64,000 bases of DNA from Pontederia crassipes (taxonomy: Eukaryota > Streptophyta > Magnoliopsida > Commelinales > Pontederiaceae): contig CM060190.1 in assembly GCA_030549335.1 (NCBI GenBank), positions 68,958,118-69,022,117 on the forward strand, given 5' to 3'. Positions 60,214 to 64,000 of the stretch are shown here, in pieces. The notes under the pieces were generated by a model. It saw only the letters and a list, made by a program, of their open reading frames with translations. It was not told the DNA's origin and did not search any database. Every line of letters starts with the position of its first letter. The first letter of the stretch is position 1. The translations under genes were made by a program, and so were the position numbers.

Positions 60214-60303
60214 CGCACGATCTTTTCTTCTTGGCTTCCGATAGTGTATATGCTTTTGTTTGGTTTTCCAGATATGTGAGGCTCCAAATCACTGATATCT
60301 TCA

Positions 60304-60311
60304 TATATATA
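60304..60311 (-). promoter_or_regulatory. Candidate TATA box of the TlyA-like gene
   Basis: TATATATA on the minus strand in GTTATATATATGAAG, about 90 bases upstream of the start codon, which leaves a leader of roughly 60 bases. Confidence 0.45.
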
Positions 60312-60319
60312 ACACCGTA

Positions 60320-61345
60320 AATCCCGTACCGGTATCTAGACAAAACACCGGACCAGCTGTTACAGAAGACGGGGAATTTTTTATGGCTATACTTTTTAAA
60401 TCACTTTTGTTAAGATTATAAATATAAAATTAAAAAAAAGATTATAAATATAAAAAATATTACTCTTCCTAAATCCTAACTACTTAATTGAGAAAAGTAT
60501 TAAAAGTATACTATAAAATATTATTATTCTCATCAATTTAATTTTTTTAAAAATTGGTAGCATATTTAATTTAACAACTTTAATATTTGAATGGCGAGAA
60601 CTGTTTTGTTTAGTTATAGCTTATTATTTTTTTCTTATAAAATTCACTCATTATTTATCATCACCTTACTAACATATAATAATAGCTGTAGTGAATGTTT
60701 GAAGCAAAAGAACACTTATTTATTTATGTTAATTCTTTTATGGTTACCTTCCATCCGTCTCTCTCGTGCCAATGTATGGCGACTATTTCTAATTTTACAG
60801 TGTGGAAACACTTTTTCCTTTTGAAAAAATGCATTTATTTCTTCACCTTATATGTATAATCCGTATAGTTGTATTTTTTTCGGTAGCTAATCGTAAGCGA
60901 TGACAACTGTCCAATTCACACGCGGCGTTACTAAGCGCATTGGTCACATATTGAAAAATTGATCCACCATCGAGTTTGACTAATTTTTACCGACAAGTGA
61001 GACTCTCAACAAAAAAAATTTATATTCAAAAACACTTGAATTCGAGACGCTTAAGCGAGGAGGACTCCGTATAGTTGTATTTATTACAATGATATGCCAT
61101 ATTACATTCTTCGTTGCTCTAAGCTCAAGTATTACATGAGTTCACTTCAACAAGCATGTTTGGATCTCCATTCAGACTTCGCTTGTTCATCTGTGAGGAA
61201 AAGAAACTGTGGACTAATAAGTGTAATATCCCAAGGTATAGGAATTTGAAAGGAAGATACATTTTATTGTCTCTTCCCTCCGGTGCATAAACCTACTTGG
61301 AATATAATCTCACATCAGAAATAGCCTCGAGTGCTAAAGCCGATC
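60320..61345. other. AT-rich spacer
   Basis: No gene recognised. An open frame at 60591-60824 is hydrophobic and AT-driven. Confidence 0.45.
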
Positions 61346-61348
61346 TCT

Positions 61349-61525
61349 CTCTCTCATAGATAGTGGATCAGGAGGGAAGATGAAGTGCTATATGATCATG
61401 CAGAAGCAATTATAAGACCCACTGCATTGCCCATCTCTCTCACACACATAGAGAGTGGATCAGGAGGAGAGATGAAGTGTTATGTGATCATGTAGAAGCA
61501 ATTATAAGACCACTGCATTGTGCAT
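61349..61525. repeat. Direct repeat, two copies of about 85-90 bp
   Basis: TAGTGGATCAGGAGGGAAGA, TGAAGTGCTATATGATCATG, CAGAAGCAATTATAAGACC and CACTGCATTG in the first copy (from about 61361) recur from about 61450 with few changes. Confidence 0.85.
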
Positions 61526-62660
61526 TTACAATGGCCTGTGCCATGATGGCTGCATCATGACCAGTAGAATTCGGACGTCCTGAGCATGAATACATGGAGT
61601 TGACAATATGAGAACATGAATACATATGGAAGACTTTAACTTGCTGGAGTGGAAAAGAAATGAAACATGCAGAACGAGCTAATAGATGTGGAAGAGAGGT
61701 ATGGGAATTGCTATAGGTAGATATGAGATGGACATCCATCTCGAGGTATTGAGTCTGGACAAGCATTATTGTAATGCCTGCAAAATTAACCCTTCTGTCA
61801 CCTAGGCAATCAGGTTGACACTGGGACGCTACACTACATGTTATGCTCTTGATCATAATCTGACTTTGATCATTCAACAAATGCAACACGTGACGATGAA
61901 TAGAATAATAAACTAAACAAAGATTTTATTACGGACGAAGGAAACGTAGACTGTCAAAAGACATCAACATTGAATGCAATCTACGCAGAGAAAGGAAATG
62001 ACAACAATGTCTAACATATTCAAGCAAATGACCACATATCCAATTTTAAAAGAAATGACTAAACTATCCATCGGAAGCAGGAATGAATTGTCCAACTAAT
62101 CCAAGTAAAAAAAGATGGATGCTATAGAGTTCAATGAGTCACGTGCAGTAATTATCAGGCTCTGCACCCTCCATCAATTCTCTTTGCGCAGGATGCTCAC
62201 CTGCAAAATTTCAATGCAGGAGCATAGACTACACATAAGCGAAAACGTCCAGTACATTAGAATACATATAGGCTATGAAATGATAATAAAATCATGCTTA
62301 AATCAACAAATGAATAAGCAATAAGATAACCGTACTTTACTATGAACAAGTGGTCTATACTTTTTTTGTTATAATCGATACTTTCTCTGTACAATGACAA
62401 TGATTCATTCTTTACCATATTCGTATTTTGTTCTTTACTATGTTCATGCTCTATTCTTTACTGTGATAATGCTTTGTCTTTACTATGTCCTACTATATGT
62501 TTTACCATGCCATACTTTACTATGCTTTATTTTATCATGAGCTGTACTACATCTTTTACATTAACTATACAGTCATTGAAGTTCGTTGTTCTATACGAGC
62601 TCGCTATTATTAATTTGGGAAGGCAGAGATACCTCTATGAACATCTGTGAAGCTAGGAAT
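61526..62660. other. Spacer with CTTTACTATG-type degenerate repeats
   Basis: 61488-61889 is open on the minus strand (133 codons) without any family resemblance; Ser/His-rich, probably chance. 62330-62560 has many spaced copies of (T)CTTTACTATG(T/C) words, an old tandem array. Confidence 0.4.
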
Positions 62661-62663
62661 GCT

Positions 62664-62960
62664 TGCAATGGGAAATGTGTAATGCCAATGCATACCCTTT
62701 TCAGAATATAGGTGGGAGAGGACATGTACTCAGGAATAGTGATCGTTACAGATCCATAAATTCATTGTGTCCTCAATTAAGCTACATGTCCTTCTGGCGC
62801 TATAACAATGTATTCAATATAATGCCCTCAATGGGAAAGAAGATATACCAATGCATAATTCTTTTCAAAATATAGGTGGGAGAGGACCTGTACTCCAAGA
62901 GTAGTGATTGTTAAGGACTCGTAAGTTCATTGTCTCTTCAACTAAGCTATTTGTCCCTCC
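62664..62960. repeat. Direct repeat, two copies of about 130 bp
   Basis: Copy 1 (about 62664-62795): CAATGGGAAA, CCAATGCATA, AATATAGGTGGGAGAGGACA, GTACTC, AGTAGTGAT-like, CATTGT, TTAAGCTA, TGTCC. Copy 2 (about 62828-62960) has the same order with scattered changes. Confidence 0.85.
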
Positions 62961-64000
62961 TCTATGAATAATGACAATGACTCTTGCTTTTGGCAACACA
63001 TAGCAATCCCGTAGTTTTCATCTTTTTTTTCTTAGCTTGTTTACTATTTGTGGAGTTTAGAAATCATATATCAGAGAAAAGTTAGAGTCTGATTCCTTTT
63101 CTCTGAGATGATTAAAATATGTCCTATTTCTATGTCTTTTAGTCCAAAGTTCGACCCATTTTTCAGAGGTGGAAAGGGTCCATTAGGATCTTTACAATGT
63201 CGGTCAAGGCCTCGAGTAGACATGTCGAAAGCGAGGCCCAAATACGAAATATTAGGTCCAAACAAAAGGATGACTATGTCATTTTTAACAGAACCCCAGT
63301 CGGGTTAAGGAGAACCTAGGTCGGATCTTCGTCATGGGTCAATGCGTATGACTTGGGCCAAGTTGGGATCCAACTCACGTCGGGGCGCGGGCTACGTACC
63401 GACGTGCCATCCCGGCCGAGCCCGTGCTCGATCTGGTTGCGACTGTCGATGCGACTCGAGCCGAGTCTAGCTCCAACTCGGGCTGGGTTGTTATTTGGTG
63501 GTCATCGGATCCTTTGAGATCAAGACCTGGCCCGGGTCGAGTCTCCAGTGACTTAGGCTGGGTCACTGGTGCGTAGATCTATGCCCTTCTTCTTCCTCTC
63601 CTTCGGCCATCTTTCGATCGTCGGATCACAATGATCATAATAAAAAAATGAAGCTTATAGACTCTAGATCAACATGGAACCATCACACACATCATATGAT
63701 TAACATATCATAGCCTACGGGGATTTGAACATTTAGAGTACCTTTTTCGATCGAGTTTGGTTTGTTGGAGATGCTTTCGTCGTCTTCTCCGATTCCGATC
63801 GATCTTAGCCGACGAGGAGGTGCGGGCGACCTCACGAGCGCGTCGAGGGAGGATTTGCCATGCACCAGACGTCCGCCGATCGCCTCTGCCGTCTATGCGC
63901 GTGGGTTGCCGGAAAGGGGAAGAGGACGATGGGGCTACCGATCGAAGGAGGTCCAAGGGGGTGCGAGGGCTTCTCCTCGTGCCCCCTTATAGTCTTCACG
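62961..64000. other. GC-rising region at the right edge, LTR-like style
   Basis: 63120-63590 has repeated GGGCC/CTCGG/GGTCGG phrases like those inside the LTR-like remnant at 10081-10460, so part of a gypsy-type LTR may extend here and beyond the window. 63750-63990 is GC-rich and open in more than one frame, with no domain recognised. Confidence 0.35.

Noticed and set aside
61488..61889. 133-codon minus-strand frame
   Set aside because: It overlaps a direct repeat, has no start context or family resemblance, and its composition looks like chance.

Overview
This window is plant nuclear DNA. Genes are split by GT-AG introns, the intergenic DNA is AT-rich, and much of the sequence is transposon: a Mutator-like element, Ty3 chromovirus, LTR remnants, RTE and L1-type LINE pieces, and MITEs. 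The host genes are plant families (STICHEL-like, Alfin1-like, plant TAF1C-like, ARGOS/OSR, plant TlyA-like). A monocot is my guess from general feel; nothing in the window proves it.

Layout, left to right. (1) 1-6.34 kb: a STICHEL-like AAA+ gene on the minus strand, running off the left edge, with a spliced leader and a TATA box near 6.34 kb. (2) 6.3-13.8 kb: AT-rich spacer holding a roughly 3-kb LTR-like remnant with an internal direct repeat and a long fold-back element. (3) 13.8-17.7 kb: a broken Alfin-like (PHD finger) gene on the minus strand. Its PHD exons and its first exon survive, but most of the N-terminal domain is missing, and a 5'-truncated LINE lies between. (4) 17.9-20.7 kb: a MITE-like repeat carrying an 87-bp LINE tail, then a 1.95-kb segment that recurs at 41.4-43.6 kb. 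(5) 21.8-24.55 kb: an intronless TAF1C-like gene (Pol I core factor), minus strand, with a second frameshifted copy of the Alfin promoter and exon 1 just upstream (24.7-25.24 kb). (6) 25.83-31.47 kb: a whole but dead Mutator-like element with terminal inverted repeats of about 450-480 bp, a FAR1/FHY3-type transposase relic and an 11-bp target duplication. (7) 32.43-34.42 kb: a solo LTR with a perfect 5-bp target duplication. (8) 34.89-39.93 kb: a decayed Ty3/gypsy chromovirus, minus strand, with both LTRs. (9) 41.4-44.4 kb: the second copy of the duplicated segment, ending at the 3' UTR of an intact ARGOS-like growth gene (minus strand, intron in its leader). (10) 45-54 kb: a second MITE-like copy, TATG microsatellites, a tandemly duplicated GC-rich unit, LTR remnants and a LINE RNase H relic. 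(11) 54.3-60.3 kb: a nine-exon TlyA-like (S4 plus FtsJ) gene on the minus strand, whose introns carry a 498-bp MITE with a 10-bp target duplication and an RTE LINE fragment. (12) 60.3-64 kb: spacer with two sets of about 85-130 bp direct repeats and a GC-richer end.

The host genes do not form a pathway. STICHEL-like proteins act in cell or trichome shape, ARGOS in organ growth, TAF1C in rRNA transcription, TlyA-like proteins probably in organellar rRNA methylation, and Alfin-like proteins in H3K4me3 reading. I saw no candidate for a new multi-gene system. The most unusual points are the two local duplications (Alfin exon 1 next to TAF1C, and the ARGOS 3' flank next to TAF1C) and several transposon insertions whose target duplications can still be read.
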